NCBI RefSeq assembly: GCF_036248275.1 | Contig: NZ_CP109181.1 | Span: 3,100,001 to 3,164,000, forward strand | Source of the DNA: Streptomyces sp. NBC_01716 | Lineage (GTDB): Bacteria; Actinomycetota; Actinomycetes; Streptomycetales; Streptomycetaceae | Length of the DNA stretch: 64,000 bases | Direction of reading: 5' to 3' | Part shown: positions 18,674-27,600 of the stretch, in pieces | Numbering within the stretch: the stretch's first letter is position 1 | How the letters are laid out: each line of letters starts with the position of its first letter | Position numbers and translations under genes: made by a program | Notes under the pieces: model-generated | Databases searched by the model: none | What the model saw: the letters and a program-made list of their open reading frames with translations, nothing else | Told to the model about the DNA's origin: nothing

Positions 18674-19726
18674 CTACGGCCGGCGGCGGTGCAGCTCGGC
18701 GAGCATCAGGGTCGGATCGTTTCCGGCCAGATTGGCGCCGTTGGTCACATACACCCGATTTCCTCGAACGGTGACGGCCGTGGTCCCCTGCATGCCGTCC
18801 TCGGCGTCCAGCAGGGTCTCTTGGGCGCCGTCCGCGCCGACCCGCACGAGTTTGCTGCTCTGGTTGATCGCGGCGAGGATCTCGGTACCCCGACCGGTGA
18901 AGTCGAAGTCGTCGATTCCCTCCAGCCCCGTGGCCCGGATCTCGGCGCGGCCGGAGCTGCCGTCCTTGGTCACCGGGATTCGGATGATGGTGCCGTGGTC
19001 GGAGTTGCTCGCCCATACGGCGCCGTCGTGGATCTTCATGCCGTTGGCGCCGAAGAAGCCATTGGGCGCCAGGGCCGGGTCCGCCGACCACACGGAGGCT
19101 TCGCCGCCGCGCAGTGGGGCCTGCCAGATGCGTCCGCCGGTGGAGTCGGTGACCAGGAAGCGGTCCCGCTTGCCGTCGACGACCAGTCCGTTCGGGAAGG
19201 TGTCGGCAGGCAGCGGCACGACGAGCCGGGGCTCACCGGAAGGACGGAGCTGCCAGATTCCGGTCAGTCCGCCCTGCCCGGAGGAGTAGAGGAAGTACGC
19301 GGCGCCGCTGTCCGACCGGGCAACCCCGGTGACCACGGGGCTCCCGACGACGGGGGTGGTGCCGCCGCCGCCCGGCGGTAGCGGCATGGTGGCGAGTACC
19401 TGGACGGCCCCGTCCAACGCCACCCGCACCACCTGGCGGGCGGGGATCATGCCGATGATCACGCTGCCGCCGGGCTCCAGGGCGATGCTCTCGGCGACCT
19501 GGCCCGCAGCCCGGTCGAAGTGGGCGAGGACGCGCACGTCGCCCAGGCGGGTGCCGGCAGCGTGGTCGCGGTACGTCGGGGTGGTGGCCAGGACCGCGGT
19601 CGGGGCCGGGGCTGCGGGGGCCGCGGCGGCTGCGGCTGCGGCTGCGGCTGCGGCTGCGGCGAGCAGGGTGGCCAGGCCGAGCGTGGCGGCGCGCCGACGC
19701 AGCCTGGTGGGTCGGTGAGGGGACAT
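18674..19726 (-). CDS. Secreted SMP-30/gluconolactonase-like beta-propeller protein
   Basis: 350 aa. ATG 19726 has GAAAGGAAG about 5 nt upstream. A twin-basic N-terminus (TRLRRRAATLGLATLL) runs into a run of about 16 alanines and an Ala/Pro stretch, giving an export signal. The body has propeller-like repeats ending in NGLVVDGKRDRFLVTDSTGG and NGMKIHDGAVWASNSDHGT, the pattern of SMP-30/NHL-type lactonases and binding proteins. The catalytic metal residues cannot be confirmed by eye. The substrate is unknown. Confidence 0.7.
   Translation of the reverse strand: MSPHRPTRLRRRAATLGLATLLAAAAAAAAAAAAAAPAAPAPTAVLATTPTYRDHAAGTRLGDVRVLAHFDRAAGQVAESIALEPGGSVIIGMIPARQVVRVALDGAVQVLATMPLPPGGGGTTPVVGSPVVTGVARSDSGAAYFLYSSGQGGLTGIWQLRPSGEPRLVVPLPADTFPNGLVVDGKRDRFLVTDSTGGRIWQAPLRGGEASVWSADPALAPNGFFGANGMKIHDGAVWASNSDHGTIIRIPVTKDGSSGRAEIRATGLEGIDDFDFTGRGTEILAAINQSSKLVRVGADGAQETLLDAEDGMQGTTAVTVRGNRVYVTNGANLAGNDPTLMLAELHRRRP
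19631..19660. repeat. Hexanucleotide tandem repeat within a signal peptide
   Basis: Five copies of TGCGGC in tandem encode most of the poly-Ala run in the signal peptide of the minus-strand SMP-30-like gene. Slippage by one unit would change the run by two alanines without a frameshift. Confidence 0.7.
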
Positions 19727-19844
19727 GGTCTTCCTTTCGGTCGTGCGATGGAGAGGGTCCCGGGCAGGACGGGTCGCCCGGCGGCCCGCGCGGGGGCGTC
19801 GAGGGCGTCGGGGGCGTGCCGATTGGTGCCGGGCTAGCCCGGGG

Positions 19845-20198
19845 CTACCGGTCCGTCCGCGCTTCGCTGCGCGGGTCGGTCCCGGACGGGGTGGAACGTT
19901 CCTGGCCGAGCACGGTCGGCAGCTCAAGCTGCGAGACCGTGGCGCTGCCCGGCGTGGGTGAGTACACCGGCATGCCGGGCCGCCCGTTGTCGGTGCCCGC
20001 CGGCCGGGTGGCGAACTGGAAGGACGCGCTCTGCCCCGCCGGCTCGGCGAGGAGGTGCTCGGCCATCCAGTAACGGGCGTAGCCGAGGCGCTCGGCGTGC
20101 TGCGCGAGCGCGATCGTGTCGGCGAGCGCCGACTCGGCGGTGCGGCCGATGACCGTGGTGTCCAGCACGGAGAGCTGGACGGGTGGGATGACGGACAC
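19845..20198 (-). pseudogene. Truncated luciferase-like (LLM) flavin oxidoreductase
   Basis: Residues 1-56 follow the N-terminus of LLM oxidoreductases of the MsnO8 type ([20 protein letters not shown], then [18 protein letters not shown]). After AEPAGQ the sequence changes to an unrelated Ser/Thr/Pro-rich tail of about 60 residues; a full LLM enzyme is about 330-350 aa. GTG 20198 has a good AAGGAG. The promoter and start are intact but the enzyme is not, consistent with a deletion joining two genes. It is divergent from a TetR gene. Confidence 0.65.
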
Positions 20199-20228
20199 GA
20201 TTCTCCTTCCACCTTGCCGGCGCGCGGA

Positions 20229-20302
20229 CTGTATCGCTTAGTACAGAAGGTCTGCGGCAGACTGTATCAGCAAGTACAGAAACTCTGTACTGTGAGATAC
20301 AG
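20229..20302. promoter_or_regulatory. Three TetR-type operators in the divergent promoter region
   Basis: The 18-bp pattern CTGTATC-N4-AGTACAG occurs at 20229-20246 and 20262-20279, and in reverse orientation at 20285-20302. Half-sites are conserved and the central four bases differ (GCTT, AGCA, TCAC), as expected for one dimeric repressor. The sites lie between the TetR gene and the truncated oxidoreductase and would control both. Confidence 0.75.
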
Positions 20303-20319
20303 AAAACGGAGGAGGCTTC

Positions 20320-20934
20320 ATGGGGCACATGCCGACCACCGCGCGGGGCCGCGCGACTCGAGCGCGCATCCTTGATTCGGCAGCAGACCTCGTCCGGCGT
20401 CGCGGCGTCGCGGCGGTGACGCTGGACGATGTCGAACGCGCCGCGGGGGTCGGCCGCAGCCAGCTCTACCACTACTTCGACGACCGGGACGACCTCATCC
20501 GCTCCGTGGTTCACTCCACCGTGGACACGGTGTTGGCCGCCCAGGAACCGCTGCTCCTGAAGGTCGACTCACTGGCCGGCATCGACCGCTGGTTCGACGC
20601 GATCGTGGCCAACGGGACTCGGCAGGACGCCGTGGGCGGCTGCGCGATCGGCTCGTTGGCCAGCCAACTCGGCGGCCGGGACGACCTCACCCGACAGGCA
20701 TTCGTGGACGCCTTCGCACGCTGGGAGGCCCCTCTCATCGCGGGCCTGCACCGGATGCAGGAGTCCGGCGAACTGCGCCCGGACACGGACGTGACGGAGC
20801 TGGCCGACATCACCATGGCCGCAATCCAGGGCGGCCTCCTGCTGGCCCAAGTCCGCCGCACACCGGACCAGCTCCGTCTCGCCCTGCGCGGCGCGCGGGC
20901 AGCGCTGGAGGACGCGCTCACCCCCCTGCCCTGA
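20320..20934 (+). CDS. TetR/AcrR family regulator
   Basis: 204 aa. The HTH segment VTLDDVERAAGVGRSQLYHY with FDDRDDLIRSVV is canonical, and the C-terminal domain resembles the TetR_C_6/16 ligand-binding type. ATG 20320 has GGAGGAG 5 nt upstream. Three identical-type operators in its own promoter suggest autoregulation and control of the divergent, now truncated, oxidoreductase gene. Because the target is broken, the regulator may be an orphan or act elsewhere. Confidence 0.88.
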   Translation: MGHMPTTARGRATRARILDSAADLVRRRGVAAVTLDDVERAAGVGRSQLYHYFDDRDDLIRSVVHSTVDTVLAAQEPLLLKVDSLAGIDRWFDAIVANGTRQDAVGGCAIGSLASQLGGRDDLTRQAFVDAFARWEAPLIAGLHRMQESGELRPDTDVTELADITMAAIQGGLLLAQVRRTPDQLRLALRGARAALEDALTPLP

Positions 20935-20964
20935 ACGCGGTCCACCTGCCCCTCGGCACGGGCG

Positions 20965-21204
20965 ACCCACTACGACGTGGGACTCGGCCCGCAGGCTGCC
21001 TTCCCAGGTGTCGATCTGCGAGCCGTCGGTGCCCGCGGTCGACCCGTCGCCCCACATCGCGGCGACATCCAGCTTCGCGAAGGCGTCGACCACGTCCGCC
21101 GACGCCTTGTAGATCTTGTCCGGGGTGGCGTGCTTGTTCCCGGCCGTGCAGATCTCGTGGGCGCTGACCCCGCGCAGGTGCCGGGCGACCTCGGTCGGCC
21201 CGAA
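20965..21204 (-). pseudogene. Tn3-family transposase fragment
   Basis: About 80 residues match the conserved catalytic region of Tn3-type TnpA: FGPTEVARHLRGVSAHEI, then AFAKLDVAAMWGDGSTAGTD, GSQIDTWEGSLRAESHV. It has no start and no further domains (intact TnpA is about 1000 aa), and no terminal repeats were seen. This is a scrap left after deletion or recombination. Confidence 0.65.
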
Positions 21205-21246
21205 CGCGGCGCGCACGACGGGGACGACACGGGCGACGCGGGCGAC

Positions 21247-21492
21247 GCGGTCGGCCTGCGGATGCTCGATCTGCCGGCCCGCTACGCCGGACGCGTCATC
21301 TGGAACCAGTGGCCCACCGGGGTCACCGTCAGCGACGCCCAGCAGCACGGCGGCCCCTGGCCCGCGTCGACCGCGCCCACCACCACCTCGGTCGGCACGG
21401 CCGCGATCCGCCGCTTCCGCCGGCCCGTGGCCTTCCAGAACGTCCCGGGCGCCGCGCTGCCGCCGGAGCCGCGGGACGAGTGGAGCCGCCGT
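21247..21492 (+). pseudogene. Aldehyde dehydrogenase C-terminal fragment
   Basis: The plus-strand frame reads AGRVIWNQWPTGVTVSDAQQ, then HGGPWPASTAPTTTSVGTAA, then RRFRRPVAFQNVP. This is the C-terminal signature of ketoglutarate-semialdehyde-type (NADP) aldehyde dehydrogenases. The catalytic Cys/Glu region is missing upstream and the natural stop is not found. Only about 80 residues remain beside the Tn3 fragment. Confidence 0.6.
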
Positions 21493-21583
21493 AGTGCTCC
21501 GGGGCAGGCGATCAGCGCATGCCCGTTTCCCCGTCCCGGGGGAACATCGTCATGGGGCAGCCGACGATCAGGAAGGCGGCCGG

Positions 21584-23611
21584 ATGTTCGAGATCGAGAG
21601 CCTCGAAGAGGCCGCCGTCGGTGCTGCCCTGGTCACCGGCCCCCGGCATCGGCTGATGCAGCACAACCGGTCCTTCCGAGAGCTGTTCGATTTCTGGCGA
21701 CCCGGTCAGGAGGCCGGCGTGGCCCTGAGCGGACCGGGGCTGCGCCCCGTGCTCCGCGCGCTGGATCTGGCCGGCTCCGACCCGTCGGCGGTCCTCATCG
21801 ACGGCCCCGGGCCCGACGAGCCGTCCGCGCGGCGCTCCTGGGTAGTGAGCTGCCTGCCCGTGGACTCCCGGCACGGGGCATCCGTCCTGCTGCTCGCGAC
21901 AAGGGTTCCGGACGGACCCGCGGATGCCACCACCGTCCGCCGGCACGACCCGGCGGACGGCGGCGGGGACCTCGCGCGCTACGAAGCCCTGCTCTCCGCC
22001 GTCCCGCAGGTCGTCTGGCTCATGACCCCGGACGGCGGGATCTCCGCCCTCGTCGGCCGCCTCGGCGACACCGGCGGCGGTCTGTGGCACCCCGGGGGGA
22101 CGGACGTCTCGTGGCTGGACGCCGTCCATCCGAAAGACCGTGTCTGGTTCGGCGAGCGGTGGGAGGCCACAGCCCGCGGGGAGGCCCTTCTCGACGCCGT
22201 CGTACGGGTACGGCAGGAAGGGGACCCCGTACGCTACCGGCACATCAAGATCGTCGCCGTCCCCGTCCTGCGCGAGGGGAAGGTCCGCGAATGGATCGGC
22301 ACCGCGACCGACGCCGAGGACCAGTGGCGCGTGCGGACCCGGGACCGGCTGCTGGAGCGCGCGTCGGCCGTGACCTCCGCGCACGACCTCTCCGAGGCCT
22401 TCGCCGCCACCGCCTCGGCCGTGGTGCCCGATCTCGCCGACGCCTTCGTCGTCTTCCAGCTGCGGCAGACCGACCCCACCCGATCGGCCCCCGGAGCCGG
22501 AACCGCGCACGCCACCAGGGCACGGAGCGTGCTCGCCCCCGGCCTCCCGCCACTTCCCGCGGCGACGGACGACTTCGTGCTCGGGACCGCGGCGAGGAAG
22601 GTGATCGGCAGCGGCCGGACGAAGCTGCTCACCTTCCCTCCGGGCGACCCGCCGCGGGACCTGATCTCCGGCAGGTCGGCCGAATGGCTGGCCCAGGCGG
22701 AGGCCACCAGCCTGGCGATCGTGCCCGTCGTCGTCGACGGCCGGACCGTGGCCCTGGCCTCGGCCGCCACCTGCCGCGGCAACCCGCCGCCCGGCGACGC
22801 GGAACTCGGTCTGCTCGAAGAAGTCCTCCACCGTGTCCAGGACCCGCTGCGGCGCACCCTGGAACTCCAGAGCGTCCGCGACACCGCACTGGTCCTTCAG
22901 CGGTCCTTCCTGATCACGCCGCCACGCGTGGACGGCGCCGAGCTGGCCGCCGTCTACCAGCCCGCCAGCACGACGGCGGAGATCGGAGGCGACTGGTACG
23001 ACGCGATCGTCATGCCCGACGGCACCGTCACCCTCTCCATCGGCGATGTCGCCGGCCACGACCTCGACGCGGCCACGGAGATGACGAAAGCCAGCAGCAT
23101 GCTGCGGGCGTTCGCCTACACCGACGGTCCGGGCAGCCCCGCGCGAACGCTCAGCCGGCTGGACCATGTGGCCCTCGGCGTCAGCACCGCCGCGCTCATC
23201 ACCGCCCTGCACGCCGTGCTCCGGCCGGCCGGCGACCACCGCTGGAACGTCACCCTGTCCAACGCGGGCCACCCGCCGCCCCTGCTGATCCCCGCCGCCG
23301 GACCGGCCCACTACCTGAACGAGGCCGTATCCCCCGACCCGCCCCTGTGTGTGGCACCGGAGGTGCGGCGCCACGACCGGCAGCACACCCTCACGGACGG
23401 CGACACCCTGCTGTTCTACACGGACGGCCTGGTGGAGGCACCCGGCACCGACATCTCCGACGGCATGCGGCACCTCGCCGACCGCGCCACCGGCCTGCGC
23501 CACCCCGGCCTGTCCCTCACGGACATCGTCACCGCACTGCTCCCCCCGTCCGGCAGGGCCGACGACGACATCGCCGTCCTGGCGTTCCGCGTCGCGCCGG
23601 CCAGGCACTGA
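21584..23611 (+). CDS. PP2C/SpoIIE-family serine phosphatase with PAS and GAF domains
   Basis: 675 aa. ATG 21584 has AGGAAGG upstream. Order: a PAS-like N-terminus, a second PAS (about residues 130-250, with VVWLMTPDGGISALV), a GAF region (about 265-420), and a C-terminal SpoIIE phosphatase domain. The phosphatase starts at LQRSFLITPPRVDGAELAAV and has metal-binding aspartates in EIGGDWYDAI, SIGDVAGHD and FYTDGLVE, plus DDDIAVLAF. Such proteins dephosphorylate anti-sigma-factor antagonists in response to a sensed ligand. The partner is not adjacent. Confidence 0.88.
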   Translation: MFEIESLEEAAVGAALVTGPRHRLMQHNRSFRELFDFWRPGQEAGVALSGPGLRPVLRALDLAGSDPSAVLIDGPGPDEPSARRSWVVSCLPVDSRHGASVLLLATRVPDGPADATTVRRHDPADGGGDLARYEALLSAVPQVVWLMTPDGGISALVGRLGDTGGGLWHPGGTDVSWLDAVHPKDRVWFGERWEATARGEALLDAVVRVRQEGDPVRYRHIKIVAVPVLREGKVREWIGTATDAEDQWRVRTRDRLLERASAVTSAHDLSEAFAATASAVVPDLADAFVVFQLRQTDPTRSAPGAGTAHATRARSVLAPGLPPLPAATDDFVLGTAARKVIGSGRTKLLTFPPGDPPRDLISGRSAEWLAQAEATSLAIVPVVVDGRTVALASAATCRGNPPPGDAELGLLEEVLHRVQDPLRRTLELQSVRDTALVLQRSFLITPPRVDGAELAAVYQPASTTAEIGGDWYDAIVMPDGTVTLSIGDVAGHDLDAATEMTKASSMLRAFAYTDGPGSPARTLSRLDHVALGVSTAALITALHAVLRPAGDHRWNVTLSNAGHPPPLLIPAAGPAHYLNEAVSPDPPLCVAPEVRRHDRQHTLTDGDTLLFYTDGLVEAPGTDISDGMRHLADRATGLRHPGLSLTDIVTALLPPSGRADDDIAVLAFRVAPARH

Positions 23612-23658
23612 CGGAATCCGCAGGACACGCCCTCACCCCCGTGTGCGAGGGTGCGCCC

Positions 23659-23722
23659 TGCGAGTTTCCGGTCAGCGAGTGGGCCCGGTCTGCGAGTTTC
23701 CGGTCAGCGAGTGGGGCCGGTC
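23659..23722. repeat. 32-bp tandem duplication
   Basis: TGCGAGTTTCCGGTCAGCGA plus 12 further bases occurs twice in direct contact (23659-23690 and 23691-23722) with one mismatch. The second copy touches the stop codon of the minus-strand secreted protein gene. Confidence 0.8.
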
Positions 23723-24233
23723 AGCAGCCGCCGCAGTTGTGGTAGGTCACGTCCCAGTGGTTGACCTCGTTGTAGTAGACGTTCCCGGAGGCCGACTGCC
23801 ACTTGCTGCCGCCGATGGAGGTGAACGTGCCGGTGATGTAGTTGGTGAGGCAGCTCGACATGGCGAAGTCGAGCTTGTAGCCGTTCCAGTGGCTGTAGGT
23901 GCCCGACGCGTGGCCGGTCTCCGTGCCGCCGGTGACGGTCATGGCGCAGCCGGTGGCGCCCTTGAGGGTGATCGCGCCCTGGATGGTCGCGGAGTTGACC
24001 TGGTCGAGGGAGGTACAGGTCGGGTTGTTACGGTCCGAACAGCCGCCGCTGGACCGGATGCCGATGCCGGCGTTGCCGAGCTGCGCGGCGGCGGTGGCGT
24101 GGCTGAGCTTGGCGAGCGCGCCGGCGGGAGCCTTGGTGTCGGCGGGCGCGGCCTGCGCGAGTGCGGGGGACGAAAAGAAGGCCAGGGCGAGGGCGGAGGC
24201 GCCGATCGCGGTGCTTCTGAGGACCTTGTTCAC
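23721..24233 (-). CDS. Small secreted protein with M15-peptidase-like zinc motif
   Basis: 170 aa from GTG 24233 (GAGGAAA upstream). It has a signal peptide with cleavage near AQA-AP (about residue 28). The mature part has six Cys and the pattern SHWNGYKLD, which fits H-x2-G-x3-D of M15 D,D-carboxypeptidases, followed later by NHWDVTYH as a possible third zinc ligand. It ends NCGGC. It is much shorter than classical M15 enzymes, so it may be a minimal lysin-like or inhibitor domain. Function is inference. Confidence 0.55.
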   Translation of the reverse strand: MNKVLRSTAIGASALALAFFSSPALAQAAPADTKAPAGALAKLSHATAAAQLGNAGIGIRSSGGCSDRNNPTCTSLDQVNSATIQGAITLKGATGCAMTVTGGTETGHASGTYSHWNGYKLDFAMSSCLTNYITGTFTSIGGSKWQSASGNVYYNEVNHWDVTYHNCGGC

Positions 24234-24694
24234 TGTAATTTCCTCTTCGGTGGGGGGCGGGGAGGTCAACTACGCGCGTAGCATGGCCGGCCGCACCGTC
24301 CGGCGCGAACACCCAACTCGCCCTGATACGGCGTCAGTTGAGCCTCGCGCGTACGGCGCGGCCGGTCATGCAGACAAGATGGCACATCTACGCGCGATGC
24401 GTAAGGCGCCGCAGCGACAAGGCGCGGCAGCATGTTGCAGGCCCGCGCCGGGCTCCTCCCCCGGCCACGCGGCGGACCACCGGCCGGGCTCTTTCCGCCG
24501 CGCGCGTAAAGAGGCGGTGCGCGGGCAAGACGTACGGACACACATACGCAGGAGTTACGCGCGTTGGCACCCGGCGCGGAGCGACGGCACCGGCCGCCGC
24601 GGGCACGGCCCGCCGCCTCGCGCTCGCGCGCCCCGCGCAGGACACTGGGCCGGGGCACGCCGAAGTACCGGGATGCTCTCGGAGGGGGAGACAT
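24234..24694. other. Non-coding gap with a CTACGCGCGTAG palindrome
   Basis: 461 bp between divergent genes. The perfect 12-bp palindrome CTACGCGCGTAG lies at 24270-24281, 37-48 bp upstream of the secreted-protein start. An imperfect copy (CTACGCGCGATG) lies near 24399-24410. The same palindrome recurs at 61889-61900 upstream of the purine nucleoside phosphorylase gene. No ORF with good coding signs was seen. Confidence 0.5.
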
Positions 24695-27600
24695 ATGCGG
24701 GACAGCCATCGCGCCGAGGCCGAGAGGTTGTTGGTTCGCGCCGTCGAGGAGGAGGTGCGGCGCTCCGGCGGTCGGATCGACGGCAATGTTCTTCTGGCGC
24801 GCGGGCGGGGCGCGCTGGACTCGATCGCGGAGGCCGCGGCCGACGAATACGCGCTGTACGAGGCGGCGCTCGGCCGGGCCGACGCCGAACGGCGGACCAT
24901 GTCCGACCGGCTGGGCGGGGGCGCGCTGCGAACGCCCCTGCTGGTGGCGGGCGTTGCCGCCGCCTCCGCCGCCGTCGCCGATGTCGGGCTCGGCACCGGT
25001 ACCGGGACGGCGGTCGGGACGGGCGTGATCGTCGCGGTCGTCGGTACGGCCACCGCCGTCGCCAACGTGGCCTCCGCCGGCCGCTCTTCGGGCCGCGCCG
25101 GGGCCGCCGAACAGGCGGGGAACGTCGAGCAGTTGAGGCTTCAGTGGCTGACGGCGCTGGAGGTACGGGGCATCCGCCCGTATCTGGACCAGCAGCGGGT
25201 CCTGACCCAGGCGACCCGGCGGACCACCAAGAAACCCACCGTCGTACCGCAGTTGCGCGGCTCCGACCGCAGTGCCGCCGCCCGCCGGCGCAGCGTCCTG
25301 GAGCAGTCCTTCGGTCATCTCCCGGCGCCCGACGGCCCGTTCGCGGGCCGGCGCGAGGAGATCGGCCAGATCGCGCGCTGGGTGCACGCGGCCCGCGCGT
25401 CGACGGAGACCAGGCCGACCGTCGTCGTGCTGTACGGCGCGCCGGGCTCGGGCCGCACCACGCTCGCCGTGCGGGCGGCGCACCAGCTCAGGGACCAGTT
25501 CCGCGGTGCGTGCGTGGTGGACCTGCGGGGCGGCGGCGCGGGCCAGGCGCCGCTGTCGACCAGGGACGCGCTGCTGCATCTGCTGAACCGGCTCGGCGCG
25601 CCGCGTGAGCAACTGCTGTTCCGTGAGCGGTCGTCGCCCGAGCAGCAGGTACGGCGGCTGAGCGAGCTGTACCACCAGCATCTGACCGGGCTGCCGGTGA
25701 CGATCGTGCTGGACGACGCCTCGGACGCGGAACAGATCCGCACGCTGCTGCCCGAACGGTCCGACAGTCTCCTGCTGGTGACGTCCCGTCAGCCGGTGGA
25801 GCTGCCGGCGGACACCCCGGCGTGGGTGCACCAGCTGCCGCTGGAGGCGCTGGACGGCGCGGGCTGCGAGGAGTTGCTGCGTGCCGTCGGCGAAGAGCCC
25901 CAGGGCGGCCCGTACGACGCGCAGAGCATCGACAGCGTCGGCGAGCTGTGCGGCGGGCTGCCGCTGGCGCTGCGTATCGCGGGCTCGTCGCTCGGCTCGC
26001 GTACGTCGCAGCAACTGGCCACGGATCTGGAGGCGTACGGCCCGGTCGACCCGGCCGAGCGCGCGATGTGGCTGCGCTACAGCGACCAGAGCGACCAGGC
26101 GCGCAGGCTGCTGCGGCGTCTCGCGCTGGCCGGGCGCGCCTCGCTCGGCGCGGCGGCCGCCGCCGCGCTGCTCGCCACGGACGAGCAGGAGGCGGAGCGG
26201 CTGCTGACCGTGCTGTCCCGCGCGGGCCTGATCGACCATGTGCGGGCCAGCCGCTACCGGCTCCACGACGTCGTACGGAACTTCGCGCTGGCCCGGCTGC
26301 TGGACGAGGAGGAGGCGGCCGACCGCACTGCCGCGCAGGAGCGCCTCATCCAGAACTACTCGGAGCTCGCCGACTCCGTGATCCGGCTGGTCGACGGCAA
26401 GACGTCGACGCGCGCCGACCAGTTCGGCGGCCACGGCTTCTCCTCGCTCGACGCCGCCCTGCGCTGGCTGGACGACGAGTCGAGCTTCATCACCGCGGCG
26501 CTGCGGCACGCGGAGGGTGTCGACCAGGCGGCCGTGCTGAGCCTGCTGGGCGCGCTCTGCGACTACTGCCTGCTGCGCGGTGACCTCTACCGGCTCGGTG
26601 AGATCAGCGAGTTGGCGCAGGCGGTCGACCAGGGGCTGCTGATCCGGTCGGTGCAGTGGCGTACGGGCATCGCGGCCCGCCAGCTCGGGGAGCTGGACAA
26701 GGCCCAGACGACCCTGACGTCGGTGGTCGACCTCTACCGCGAGGCGCACCACGACGCGGGCGCCGCCCGCGCGCTCTGCTCGCTGGGCATCACGCTGCAT
26801 CATCAGGGCAATCTCACCGGTGCGTCGGCGAAGCTGCGCGAGGCGCTGGAACTCCAGGCCCCGGCGGAGCTCGGCGCCGACCGCGCCTGGACGCTGCACG
26901 CGCTGGCGGCCGTCGAGCGCGACCGGGCGAATCTCACGGAGGCGATCGCACTGCTGTCGACGGCGCTGGTCCTGCACCGCGAGGGCGAGTCGCTGCACGG
27001 CGAGGCGTGGACGCACTTCCAGCTCGGGCAGGTCTGTCTGCGGTTGGGCGATGTGCCGCGCGCCGAGCGGGAGTTGGGCCAGGCGATGGATCTGTACGGC
27101 CGCACCCGCGACGGCCGCGGCGAGGCCTGGGCGCTGACGCAGCTGGCCAGGGCGCGGCTGGTGGACGGTGAACCGGAGTCGGCGGCGGACCAGTTCCGCC
27201 AGGCGCTCTCGCGGCACCGGGACAACGAGGACGCGCGCGGCGAGGCGTGGACGCTGTACTACCTGGGCCAGGCGCTGGAGGAGTGCGGCGAGGCCGCGCA
27301 GGCGGTACGCGAACTGGAGCGAGCGCGCTCGATGTTCTCCCGGATGCGCGACGTGTACGGGCTGGCGTGCGCCCGCCACCACTCGGGCCGGGCGACCCGC
27401 GACCAGCGGGCCGCGCAGACCGGCAATCTCCGCAACTCCGGCTTCGCCAGGCAGCTCCTCGTCGACGCCCGCGCGGACTTCCGCCGGATCGGCGTCGCGC
27501 ACGGCGAGGCGTGGACCTGTCTGGAACTGGCGATCATCGACGCGGGCAACAGCAAGGCGGCCCAGGCGCTGGCGCTGTGCGACGAGGCGGCGGCGCTGTT

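Noticed and set aside
20977..23745. Very long plus-strand frame of 922 codons across the phosphatase gene
   Set aside because: It is Arg/Pro/Gly-rich as expected from an out-of-frame reading of G+C-rich DNA. The overlapping frame with PAS, GAF and PP2C motifs is the real gene; only the aldehyde dehydrogenase scrap (21247-21492) in this frame is genuine homology.
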